Assembly: GCA_041627475.1 (NCBI GenBank)
Contig: JBFKQZ010000022.1
Coordinates: 1 to 21,466, forward strand
Source: JBFGFG01 sp041627475
Lineage (GTDB): Bacteria; Actinomycetota; Nitriliruptoria; Nitriliruptorales; Nitriliruptoraceae
DNA length: 21,466 bases
Direction of reading: 5' to 3'
Of this stretch, positions 14,914 through 21,466 are shown piece by piece. The notes below the pieces were generated by a model. That model had not been told where the DNA came from. It was given only the letters and a program-made list of their open reading frames with translations, and did no database searches. The translations under genes and the position numbers were made by a program. The number at the start of each line of letters is the position of its first letter. The stretch's first letter is position 1.

Positions 14914-15836
14914 CGGCGACGGTGGAGGTGCGCGACGTCACCCGCACGTTCACCCGGGGCGGTCGCGAGGTGCACGCCCTACGAGGGGTGGACCTGACGG
15001 TCGAGCCGGGGCAGCTCGTGGCGCTGCACGGGCGGTCGGGGTCCGGCAAGACGACGCTGCTCAACATCGTCGGGGGCCTGGACCGGCCGGACAGCGGGAG
15101 CGTGCGTGTCTGCGACACCGACGTCGTCGCCGCCAGTGACCGCGAGCGGGTCGCGCTGCGCCGGGACCGGGTCGCGTTCGTGTTCCAGGCGTTCGGGCTG
15201 CTCCCGGTGCTGTCGGCGGCCGAGAACGTCGAGGTGCCGCTGCGGCTGCACGGCCTGCCCACCGACGAGCGCGCGGCCCGGGTGGGGCACCTGCTCTCGC
15301 TGGTCGGCCTCGGCCACCGGGCCGACCACCGGCCGGCGGAGCTGTCGGGCGGTGAGCAGCAGCGCGTGGCGATCGCTCGCGCGCTGGCCAACACCCCCGA
15401 GCTGCTCATCGCCGACGAGCCGACCGGCCAGCTCGACTCCGGCACCGGCCGACGGATCATGGACCTGCTGCGCGCGTTGGTCGACGAGACCGGTCTCGCG
15501 ATGCTGGTGGCCACGCACGACGCGACACTCCTGGCCGACGCCGACGTCGTCTGGGAGCTGCGGGACGGGCGGCTGGACACCGGCGTGCTCGCACCCCGCT
15601 GGAGCGGCGACGTCGACCGCACCCGGACGATCTCGCAGTCGACGACGCTGCCGGCCCCGGTCGTCGACGAGCACGAGGCCTTCCGCCCCGCCCCGGACGA
15701 CGGCCTCGTCCACGGTGCCGTCGACCATCCCCGACACGTGGGCGGCGCCGCGTCACCGCCGTCCATCGACGAGCCGGACGACGAGGGGCGCCCGCCGCTG
15801 CGTTGGGGCCCCGACGGCGAACCGCTCGATGACTGA
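14910..15836 (+). CDS. ABC transporter ATPase (second of pair) with acidic tail
   Basis: 308 residues. A complete MacB/LolD-type ATPase: Walker A GRSGSGKTT (41-49), Q-loop FVFQAFGLLPVL (Gln93), signature LSGGEQQRV (145-153), Walker B LLIADEPTGQLD with Glu170, H-loop His203 in ATHDA. The core ends near residue 225; the last 80 residues are a Pro/Asp/Glu-rich tail without a recognisable fold (EHEAFRPAPDDG, then PSIDEPDDEGRPPL). As both ATPases in the operon keep all catalytic motifs, they could form a symmetric-activity heterodimer or each serve a homodimer. It is the last gene of the operon; a convergent TetR gene ends 30 bases later. Confidence 0.93.
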   Translation: MTATVEVRDVTRTFTRGGREVHALRGVDLTVEPGQLVALHGRSGSGKTTLLNIVGGLDRPDSGSVRVCDTDVVAASDRERVALRRDRVAFVFQAFGLLPVLSAAENVEVPLRLHGLPTDERAARVGHLLSLVGLGHRADHRPAELSGGEQQRVAIARALANTPELLIADEPTGQLDSGTGRRIMDLLRALVDETGLAMLVATHDATLLADADVVWELRDGRLDTGVLAPRWSGDVDRTRTISQSTTLPAPVVDEHEAFRPAPDDGLVHGAVDHPRHVGGAASPPSIDEPDDEGRPPLRWGPDGEPLDD

Positions 15837-15866
15837 TCCACCGTCTTCGAGCGGCGCGTGCGCTGC

Positions 15867-16484
15867 CTACCTGCCGAGGAGCAGGTCCAGGGTCAGCTCG
15901 AAGGAGTCACCGGCGTCTCCGTTGCGGTGCTGCTCGACGTGCTGCAGGACGAACTCGTGGCGCTCCGGGTCGAGCGTGCTGAGCATCTGGGCGATTGCCT
16001 CGTCGTCGCCGGCGTAGGTCATCGCATGCCGTTGGAGCATGAAACCCACGACGTGGTTGCCGAATGCGTGGAAGAGCGTGTGGGCGTCCAGGTCTGGCAG
16101 CCCTGAGGCTGCGAACGCAGCGAGCTGCCACTCCATCAGGTCGAAGCGGCGTGGCCCGGGGTAGGCCTGCAGCCACAGCTCGACTGCCCAGGGGTGACGG
16201 TCGAAGAGTGCCTTCAGGTCCAGGGCGTGTCGCCGCAGGGTCGGACGCCACGCGAACGTCTCGTCGATCTCGGGCAGCTCGAGCTCGTCGATGCATCGAT
16301 CCACCATGGTCGTGTGCAGGTCGGCCTTGTTGCGCACGTGGGTGTAGAGCGACATCGCCTCGTACCCCAGGTCACCCGCGAGGTTGCGCATGGAGAGCCG
16401 GGTCAGGCCGTGGACGTCCGCTATGCGGATCGCCGCGTCGACGATCGCCGATCTGGTGAGTTGTGGGCGTGGGTCCGAGCTCAT
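15867..16484 (-). CDS. TetR family transcriptional regulator
   Basis: 205 residues from the ATG at 16484; GGAGG lies 11 bases upstream at 16496-16500. A GTG at 16496 would add four residues but overlaps that site. The N-terminal helix-turn-helix is typical: TRSAIVDAAIRIADVHGLTR, LSMRNLAGDLGYEAMSLYTHVRNKADL. The rest (about 75-205: LKALFDRHPWAVELW, HTLFHAFGNHVVGF) looks like the TetR_C_1 ligand-binding domain, the class that includes tetracycline repressors. It is divergent from the small membrane protein at 16590 with a paired palindrome between them, so it most likely represses that gene and itself. The inducer is unknown. Confidence 0.93.
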   Translation of the reverse strand: MSSDPRPQLTRSAIVDAAIRIADVHGLTRLSMRNLAGDLGYEAMSLYTHVRNKADLHTTMVDRCIDELELPEIDETFAWRPTLRRHALDLKALFDRHPWAVELWLQAYPGPRRFDLMEWQLAAFAASGLPDLDAHTLFHAFGNHVVGFMLQRHAMTYAGDDEAIAQMLSTLDPERHEFVLQHVEQHRNGDAGDSFELTLDLLLGR

Positions 16485-16506
16485 CGTTGACAGCACCTCC
16501 GTGAAG

Positions 16507-16539
16507 CCTTACGGTGTACGGGCAACTTACAGCGTAAGG
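16507..16539. promoter_or_regulatory. Paired palindromic operator for the TetR regulator
   Basis: Two sites of the form CTTACnnnGTAAG lie between the divergent genes. Site 2 (16526-16538, CTTACAGCGTAAG) has perfect five-base arms; site 1 (16508-16520, CTTACGGTGTACG) matches in four of five arm pairs. Their centres are 18 bases apart. Together they make a larger inverted repeat with 14-base arms (16507-16520 and 16526-16539, 12 of 14 pairing) around GGCAA. This is the expected kind of target for a TetR dimer pair; binding is inferred, not shown. Confidence 0.8.
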
Positions 16540-16589
16540 GAACCGTACCGATATCCCGACGCGAGGGTGCACCGCCAAAGGAGTCCACC

Positions 16590-17012
16590 ATGTCGAGTGT
16601 CATCACCGCAGACCGCCGAGGGGTGCTGTCCTCACTGTGGGTCTTCTTCCTCTTCAACATGCTCTTCCGCGACATCCACGAGTTCGCGCGCCCCGGTGCG
16701 ATCGAGGAGTTCATGGCGATGGACGTCGCCGAGGGTGTGCTGCTCGTCGCAGGCATCGTGCTGACCCTCTTCATCTCGATGGTCGTGGCGAACCGGATCC
16801 TGCCGGTGGCGCAGGCCCGGTGGGCCAACGTGGTCGTCGCCGTCATCGCGATCGCTGCCATGGTCGCCAACCCGCCGGGCGATCTCGACGACATGTGGTT
16901 CTCCGGCGTCGAGCTCCTGGCGCTGCTGGCGATCATCCGGCTTGCGTGGACCTGGCACGTGGCTGCGGGCGAGACGAGCCACGATCCGGCGGTGAGCGCG
17001 ACCCAGGTGTGA
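16590..17012 (+). CDS. DUF6326-like four-helix membrane protein
   Basis: 140 residues with four predicted membrane helices (about 11-30, 49-71, 78-95 and 102-122). The opening VLSSLWVFFLFNMLFRDIHE and the overall pattern recall the DUF6326 family of small actinobacterial integral membrane proteins, whose function is unknown. AAAGGAG eight bases before the ATG is a strong ribosome site. It is divergent from the TetR gene and directly downstream of the paired operator, so it is probably the repressor's main target, which suggests an inducible, perhaps stress- or drug-related, role. The family name is from memory of its consensus and is moderately sure; the topology and the regulation context are clear. 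Confidence 0.8.
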   Translation: MSSVITADRRGVLSSLWVFFLFNMLFRDIHEFARPGAIEEFMAMDVAEGVLLVAGIVLTLFISMVVANRILPVAQARWANVVVAVIAIAAMVANPPGDLDDMWFSGVELLALLAIIRLAWTWHVAAGETSHDPAVSATQV

Positions 17013-17048
17013 CGCGCGGGGCGCCGACGACGTCGATCGAGCCGGGTG

Positions 17049-18221
17049 TCAGCCGGTGCCGACCCACTCGAAGTGGTGGTTGTCCGGGATCGGGTAGTCG
17101 CCACCCCAGCGGAAGCCGTGGCGGGCGAACGCGTCGATGACGCCCTGTGACGGGATCGGGCCGAGGCCGGGCGCGTCGAAGTCGACGTTGACGTCCACGG
17201 CGATGCCCCAGGCGTGGCGACTGAGGTTGGCGTTCTTGTTGATGCGCCGCGGCGCCCAGCAGCCGCCGTAGAGGTCGGGGTCGATCTCGCTCGCCAGTCC
17301 GCTCGCCTGCAGGTCCTCCATGACGTCGGTCAACGGCTCGATGATGCCCTTGTGGCACACCACCCGGCCGAGCACCGGCACGGTCGTGTCGACGATGTTC
17401 TCGCGGATCCACGAGACGCCGGCCTGGATGTCGCGACCCGGCAGGTCCTTGAACGCGAACTCGCCGAACCGCGCCTTGGTGGCGGGCAGCGACAGGACGA
17501 TCGGGCGGCCGTCGGGAACCCGGACGGTGGTGATCGCGTCCTCGCCGAGCAGGTCCGCAGCTGCGGCGGCGACCGCCTCGGCGTCGGCGTCCGGCGCCAG
17601 CGTGAGCAGGCCGCGCTGCCGTCCGCGCACGTCGAGCGCCGCAGCGTCCTCCTCGGCCACCACGAACTCGATGTCGTCCAGCGCCGGGTCGTCGGCCACG
17701 GCCACGACGGTGCGTTCGACCTGGTCGGTCAGGACGACCGTGCTGCCGACGTCGAGGTCGCGGAACTGCTGACCGGCCGTGGTGATCGCCACCTCGCCCG
17801 CCGCGAGGTCCAGGCCCAGGGCCGGGCGCTCGACCTCCAGTGCGACCGAGATCTTGAACTCCGCCGGGAGGTCGTCCACCGGCGTCCCGTCAGCGCGCCG
17901 TGACGCCCACAGCGCACCGTCGTCCTCCCGGCGCGACAGCACGTCGGCGACACCCGGCAGCTCGGCGAGGGCGGCCAGCTCCGCGTCGTCGATGACGTCC
18001 TCGAACTGGACGCGCAGGAACACGTAGGTCGCCGGCGCGGTGGGGGACGGGCTCGCCTGGGGCGACGGTGGCACGGTCGTCTCGGCGGTCGGCTCGGCCT
18101 CGGGCGCGGGCGACACGGTGCCGTCGGCGACCACGTCGTCGTCGCCCGGCAGCAGCGAGCACGCACCGAGGGTCGTGGCGACGGCGAGGAGGAGCGGGAG
18201 GAGGCGGCGCTGTCGGGTCAC
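17049..18221 (-). CDS. Lipoprotein M15 peptidase (VanY/LD-endopeptidase type)
   Basis: 390 residues. A lipoprotein signal (basic MTRQRR, hydrophobic core, lipobox LGAC with Cys21) is followed by a Pro/Ser/Thr/Glu linker to about 65. The C-terminal part (about 270-390) is a zinc M15 peptidase of the D-Ala-D-Ala carboxypeptidase/endolysin kind: SRHAWGIAVDVN gives zinc ligands His336 and Asp343, and PIPDNHHFEW gives His383 with Asp380 three residues before as the likely catalytic acid. It should cut peptidoglycan stem peptides outside the membrane. The middle region (66-265) is not peptidase; it reads like the extracytoplasmic domain of FtsX/MacB permeases (see findings). GTG 18221 overlaps the chorismate mutase stop by four bases. 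Confidence 0.9.
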   Translation of the reverse strand: MTRQRRLLPLLLAVATTLGACSLLPGDDDVVADGTVSPAPEAEPTAETTVPPSPQASPSPTAPATYVFLRVQFEDVIDDAELAALAELPGVADVLSRREDDGALWASRRADGTPVDDLPAEFKISVALEVERPALGLDLAAGEVAITTAGQQFRDLDVGSTVVLTDQVERTVVAVADDPALDDIEFVVAEEDAAALDVRGRQRGLLTLAPDADAEAVAAAAADLLGEDAITTVRVPDGRPIVLSLPATKARFGEFAFKDLPGRDIQAGVSWIRENIVDTTVPVLGRVVCHKGIIEPLTDVMEDLQASGLASEIDPDLYGGCWAPRRINKNANLSRHAWGIAVDVNVDFDAPGLGPIPSQGVIDAFARHGFRWGGDYPIPDNHHFEWVGTG

Positions 18222-18523
18222 CGTGCGGGGGTCTCCGTCACACCGAGGCGGTCGTAGTCGCGGATGACCTCGTCGACGATGAACCGGAGCAGCTGCTCGG
18301 AGAACGTCGGGTCGAGCCCTGCCGACTCGGCGAGCTGGCGCAGACGTGCGATCTGCTCCTGCTCGCGACCGGGGTCCGCAGGGGACAGGCCGACCGACTT
18401 CTTGTGCTCGCCGACGGCCTTCGTGATCTTGAAGCGCTCGGCCAGCAGGTGCACCAGCGCGGCATCGATGTTGTCGATGCTCGCACGCAGCGCGTCGAGT
18501 GTGGGGTCGGAGTCGTCAGGCAT
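18218..18523 (-). CDS. Chorismate mutase, AroQ class
   Basis: Converts chorismate to prephenate for phenylalanine and tyrosine synthesis. 101 residues, all-helical AroQ type: LDALRASIDNIDAALVHLLA with Arg13, AERF with Arg30, and VGEHKK with Lys41 match the Arg11/Arg28/Lys39 active-site set of the E. coli enzyme; GREQEQIARL carries the glutamate region, and the last helix is LLRFIVDEVIRDYDRL. There is no signal peptide, so it is cytosolic, unlike the secreted mycobacterial form. It stands alone, not fused to prephenate dehydratase or DAHP synthase. It overlaps the M15 peptidase gene by four bases, an odd functional pairing. No good ribosome site precedes the ATG. Confidence 0.92.
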   Translation of the reverse strand: MPDDSDPTLDALRASIDNIDAALVHLLAERFKITKAVGEHKKSVGLSPADPGREQEQIARLRQLAESAGLDPTFSEQLLRFIVDEVIRDYDRLGVTETPAR

Positions 18524-18537
18524 GGCTGCGACGCTAC

Positions 18538-18560
18538 CGGCGAGCCCCGGCAGCTCGCCG
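18538..18560 (-). terminator. Hairpin in the acylase-chorismate mutase gap
   Basis: CGGCGAGC (18538-18545) and GCTCGCCG (18553-18560) form a perfect 8-base-pair stem with a seven-base loop, 47 bases past the acylase stop and just before the chorismate mutase start. No T-run follows on the minus strand. It may terminate the acylase message or shape the next gene's leader. Confidence 0.35.
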
Positions 18561-18606
18561 ACAGCTGCCCCGTCCCATCAGGCCGGCGAGGAGGTCGCGT
18601 GCGTGG

Positions 18607-21466
18607 TCACGGCCTGCGACGTCGACGCAGCGACGCCGCACCGAGCAGGAGGACGGTGGCGAGCGCAGCAGCGCCACCGCCGGTCGCAGCGAGGTCACCG
18701 TCGTCACCACCGACGGCTCCGTCGGTGCCGGCGGCGGTCGCGGCGGCGAACCCGACGTGGTGGACCCACGCCCCGCGCTCGACGAAGTAGTGGCGGCCGC
18801 AGGGGCCGAGCACGCCGGTCGCGGTGCAGACCTCGCCGTCCTTGCCGCCGCGCTCGCCGCGGCCGTCGTCGAAGTAGACGCTGCGCCAGGTCGCGGCGTC
18901 GTCACCCTGGGCCGATGCCAGCTGCGCGACCGCGGTGCGGAAGGCGGCGACGAGCACCTCGTCACCGGTGCGGCCGCCCGCGTGGTCGACCAGGGGCTCC
19001 AGCGACGAGTGGCTCGGGTCGAGCACGCGCATCGCCAGGTGCAGGTGGGTGTCGGTGTCGGCGATGTGCCGGCCCATGTACTGCTGTGCGACGAGCATCG
19101 GCGCGGCCAGCGTCACCTCGGTGAACAGCTCGCGGTCCAGCTGCTCGACCAGCTCGTCGAAGATGGTCGGTGCGGCACCGACCGTCGTGGGGTCCTCGTC
19201 GGACGTCGCCGCGAAGCCGGGCCACTCCAGACCGGTCAGCACGTTGCGGTCCCAGCCGCGCAGCTGCTCCAGCGCGTCGGCCTCGAGCGCCGAGAGGCTG
19301 GCGTCACCGAGCACGTCCAGCGCGAAGGGCAGCAGTGAGCGCGTCCGCAGGTCGGTCTGCGACACCTCGCGGTCCAGCTCGAGCAGGTCGTCGAACGTCC
19401 AGTCGTCGCGGCTCGCGACGAGGTCGGCGAGCGTGGCCACACGCTGGTCCGGACCGGCGGGGTAGGAGGTGGTGCCGATGCCACCACCGTCGAGCCACCC
19501 CGCAGCCGGCTTGTTGTTCCAGTTGACGATCCAGCCGCGGTCGGGGTCGACGAGGTGCGGCAGCGCGTCCTGGGGCAGCGGGTCGCCGAGGTCGTGCTCG
19601 CCCGTGCCGGGGATCGGGAGGCGCAGGTCCGACGTGGTCGTGCGCTCGAGGTGGATGCCTGGGTGCCAGAACCCGATGCGGCCAGCGCTGTCGACCGCGC
19701 CGATGTTCTCGTTCCAGGTCAGCTTCGGGATGCTGCGCTCGATGTCCTCCAGGGACGTGGCGCCCTGCCAGTCGAGCGTCCCGGCGATCGTCTCGAGCTC
19801 ACGGTCGCGGACGTGCCACTGCCACGCCAGCGCGTGCGACCAGTCCTCGGTGTGGCTGACCACTGGGCCGTGCACGGTGCGGCAGATCAGCACGTCCTCG
19901 GTGAACGCCGCCGGACCGACCGGGACCCCCTCGGGTGACTGGCGGTACGACACCGACTCGGTGTGGCAGTCCATGTCGTTCCACACACCGTCGTGGAAGT
20001 ACTCCGGAGCGCCGTCGTCGTTGCTGTCGGGACGCGCCGTCTCGACGAAGCCGTCGATGGTCTTGCTGTTCCCCGTGGTCAGCGCCCAGGCGACGTCCGG
20101 CGTGTAGCCGATGCCCACGATCGGGATACCGGCCACGGTGGCGCCGCGGACGTTGACGCCAGGGGCGGTCAGCTGCACCTCCATGAGGAAGTTGCCGGTG
20201 TCGTAGTCGAGCTGGGGCTCGCTCATCAGCAGGGTCTCACCCGCCGTGTGCGACGGTGCCATCATCACCATCCACGACGCGCCCTCCTGGCCCGTCGCGA
20301 ACGCCTGGAAGGCGCGACGGACGCGGTCGGCGACGGTGTCGGCGAGTGTCGTCACGCTCGTCGTCGGTGCGGCTGCGGTCGTGGCGACACCACCGGGAGC
20401 CGTGGGCGCCGCGAGCGGCTGGGTGATGAACGGCTCGTCGCCGGTGCCGTCACCGCGCGAGTTGCCGTCGCCGTCCAGCCGGCGAGGGTCCTCCAGTTGC
20501 GTCCACGGCTCGATGCCCGGACCGTCGCGCAGCTCGTCCAGCGGCAGGGTCGACGCGAACTCGGCCATGGCCTCGAAGGCTGCGAGGCGCTCGGCCTCGG
20601 TCGCGTCGGTGCGGGGGAAGACCCCCTCCTCGGGCAGGATCGTCAGGGCGGCGTTCTCGTCCTCCTGCCAGTACAGGTCGCGGAAGATGCGCCGCCCGAG
20701 CTCCGTGCCGTAGGCGTCCTCGAGCTGGCGCAGCGTCTGGGCGGTCAGGATCTCGGTGCGGCCCTCGGTCGCCACGAAGCGCACCATCTCGATGCCGACC
20801 GCGGCGACGCCCTCCCGGGTGATCGGGGTGGGTTCGGCGCTCAGCAGCGTGTACTCGGCGGGCAGCTGGTCACGACCCTCGGTCGTGACCCAGTCGACGT
20901 AGGCGTTGACGCCCTCGACGTAGTTGTCGATCGCCGCCTGCGCCGCGGGCGACAGCGCGTCGACCATCGCGCCGAGCTCCTCGACGGTGTAGCGGGTCGT
21001 GCGCCGCTCGATGTCCTGCTCGAGCGTGTCGCCGATGCCGTCCTCGTCGCCGTCGCTGCCCTCGCCGGCCAGCTCCGCGAGCGTGCCCATGCCCGTCCGC
21101 ACCGCGCCCTCGAGCAGGAACAGCCGCAGCTTCGCAGCCGCCCAGCCGTGGCCGTACCAGACGTCGTCGGTGGTCTCGCCGAAGACCGCGGGGACGCCGT
21201 ACTCGTCCCAGCAGACGTCGACGCCGTCGCGGACCGACTCGACCCCGGTGGTGCGGTCGCGGGCCGTCTGGTCGGTCGGTCCCTCGCAGGCGTCGACGGA
21301 GGGGACGAACGACGCGTCCTTCATCTCGTAGTCGAAGTACAGCTCCCGCTGGTCGTCGATCCACGGACCGGCGTCGTCAGGGTCGCCGCTCGCGTTGCGG
21401 GCCGCCTCGCCCTCGGCGGTGTAGGTCTGCGAGTTGCCGGGCGGCAGGACGGTCTCCGCGCGCTGG
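18607..21466 (-). CDS. Penicillin acylase family Ntn hydrolase, LAATG-anchored (partial)
   Basis: 952 residues are visible; the frame is open to the window edge, so the N-terminus is missing. The first visible blocks, LPPGNSQTYT and PWIDDQRELYFDYE, precede the acylase domain in related secreted proteins. The domain has VCWDEYGVPAVFGETTDDVW and GHGWAAAKLRLFLLEG, a Thr/Ala/Pro-rich spacer (APTAPGG, TTAAAPTT), then the autocleavage site EGA-SWMV with nucleophile Ser at 20275-20277 (visible residue 397), SEPQLDY, the asparagine-bearing WNENIGAVDSAGRIGFWHPG, and VNWNNKPAAGW. The C-terminus is a sortase signal: LAATG (18679-18693), a hydrophobic helix, and RRRRRP. So this is a self-processing amidase, perhaps a penicillin or acyl-homoserine-lactone acylase, likely fixed to the cell wall. 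The internal ATG at 21324 is not the start. Substrate unknown. Confidence 0.93.
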   Translation of the reverse strand, partial: QRAETVLPPGNSQTYTAEGEAARNASGDPDDAGPWIDDQRELYFDYEMKDASFVPSVDACEGPTDQTARDRTTGVESVRDGVDVCWDEYGVPAVFGETTDDVWYGHGWAAAKLRLFLLEGAVRTGMGTLAELAGEGSDGDEDGIGDTLEQDIERRTTRYTVEELGAMVDALSPAAQAAIDNYVEGVNAYVDWVTTEGRDQLPAEYTLLSAEPTPITREGVAAVGIEMVRFVATEGRTEILTAQTLRQLEDAYGTELGRRIFRDLYWQEDENAALTILPEEGVFPRTDATEAERLAAFEAMAEFASTLPLDELRDGPGIEPWTQLEDPRRLDGDGNSRGDGTGDEPFITQPLAAPTAPGGVATTAAAPTTSVTTLADTVADRVRRAFQAFATGQEGASWMVMMAPSHTAGETLLMSEPQLDYDTGNFLMEVQLTAPGVNVRGATVAGIPIVGIGYTPDVAWALTTGNSKTIDGFVETARPDSNDDGAPEYFHDGVWNDMDCHTESVSYRQSPEGVPVGPAAFTEDVLICRTVHGPVVSHTEDWSHALAWQWHVRDRELETIAGTLDWQGATSLEDIERSIPKLTWNENIGAVDSAGRIGFWHPGIHLERTTTSDLRLPIPGTGEHDLGDPLPQDALPHLVDPDRGWIVNWNNKPAAGWLDGGGIGTTSYPAGPDQRVATLADLVASRDDWTFDDLLELDREVSQTDLRTRSLLPFALDVLGDASLSALEADALEQLRGWDRNVLTGLEWPGFAATSDEDPTTVGAAPTIFDELVEQLDRELFTEVTLAAPMLVAQQYMGRHIADTDTHLHLAMRVLDPSHSSLEPLVDHAGGRTGDEVLVAAFRTAVAQLASAQGDDAATWRSVYFDDGRGERGGKDGEVCTATGVLGPCGRHYFVERGAWVHHVGFAAATAAGTDGAVGGDDGDLAATGGGAAALATVLLLGAASLRRRRRP

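Noticed and set aside
21324..21324. ATG at 21324 as the start of the acylase
   Set aside because: The frame stays open to the window edge and the upstream residues (LPPGNS, ELYFDYE) fit the family, and no signal peptide follows this ATG.
1..21466. Possible mobile island, phage or defence system
   Set aside because: No integrase, transposase, att-like repeat, toxin-antitoxin pair or compositional break was seen; the acylase, ABC operon and Ku do not form a known defence cassette.

Overview
The window is uniformly GC-rich, chromosomal-type DNA with tightly packed genes, GTG and TTG starts, and 1-4 base stop/start overlaps. The gene set points to a high-GC actinobacterium (Actinomycetota): a bacterial Ku with a lysine-rich Rho_N-like tail, a GlpD of the mycobacterial type, an AhpE-like peroxiredoxin, FtsX-type ABC permeases, and a surface protein ending in an LAxTG sortase signal. 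Genus cannot be read from the sequence. No mobile element, tRNA, rRNA or CRISPR array was seen, and there is no gene-free stretch over 300 bases.

Layout. (1) 25-1376: DNA-repair protein Ku on the minus strand, with a divergent 83-residue protein carrying a close copy of the Ku tail module. (2) 1406-3921, minus: glpD and a SURF1 family gene overlapping by four bases (glycerol-3-phosphate oxidation, then a cytochrome oxidase assembly factor). (3) 3985/4009-6313, plus: a lipoprotein alpha/beta hydrolase, two tandem paralogous membrane proteins of exactly 142 residues each, and an AhpE-like peroxiredoxin. (4) 6423-7925, plus: guaB, IMP dehydrogenase. (5) About 7977-15836, plus: a four-gene ABC operon with two very large FtsX-type permeases and two MacB/LolD-type ATPases, all start/stop coupled after the first gene. 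(6) 15867-17012: a TetR repressor and a divergent four-helix DUF6326-like membrane protein, with a clear paired palindromic operator between them. (7) 17049-18523, minus: chorismate mutase overlapping a lipoprotein M15 peptidase. (8) 18607 to the right edge, minus: a penicillin-acylase-family Ntn hydrolase, cut by the window at its N-terminal side and carrying a C-terminal sortase signal.

The most coherent multi-gene system is region 5. Its permeases share one layout (N-terminal helix, large extracytoplasmic domain, two FtsX modules) and one ATPase carries a C-terminal extension that looks like an AbrB/SpoVT swapped hairpin. Downstream genes in regions 7 and 8 act on or are attached to the cell wall. 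A functional link between the ABC transporter and the wall enzymes is only a hypothesis. Much of the rest is ordinary actinobacterial housekeeping.
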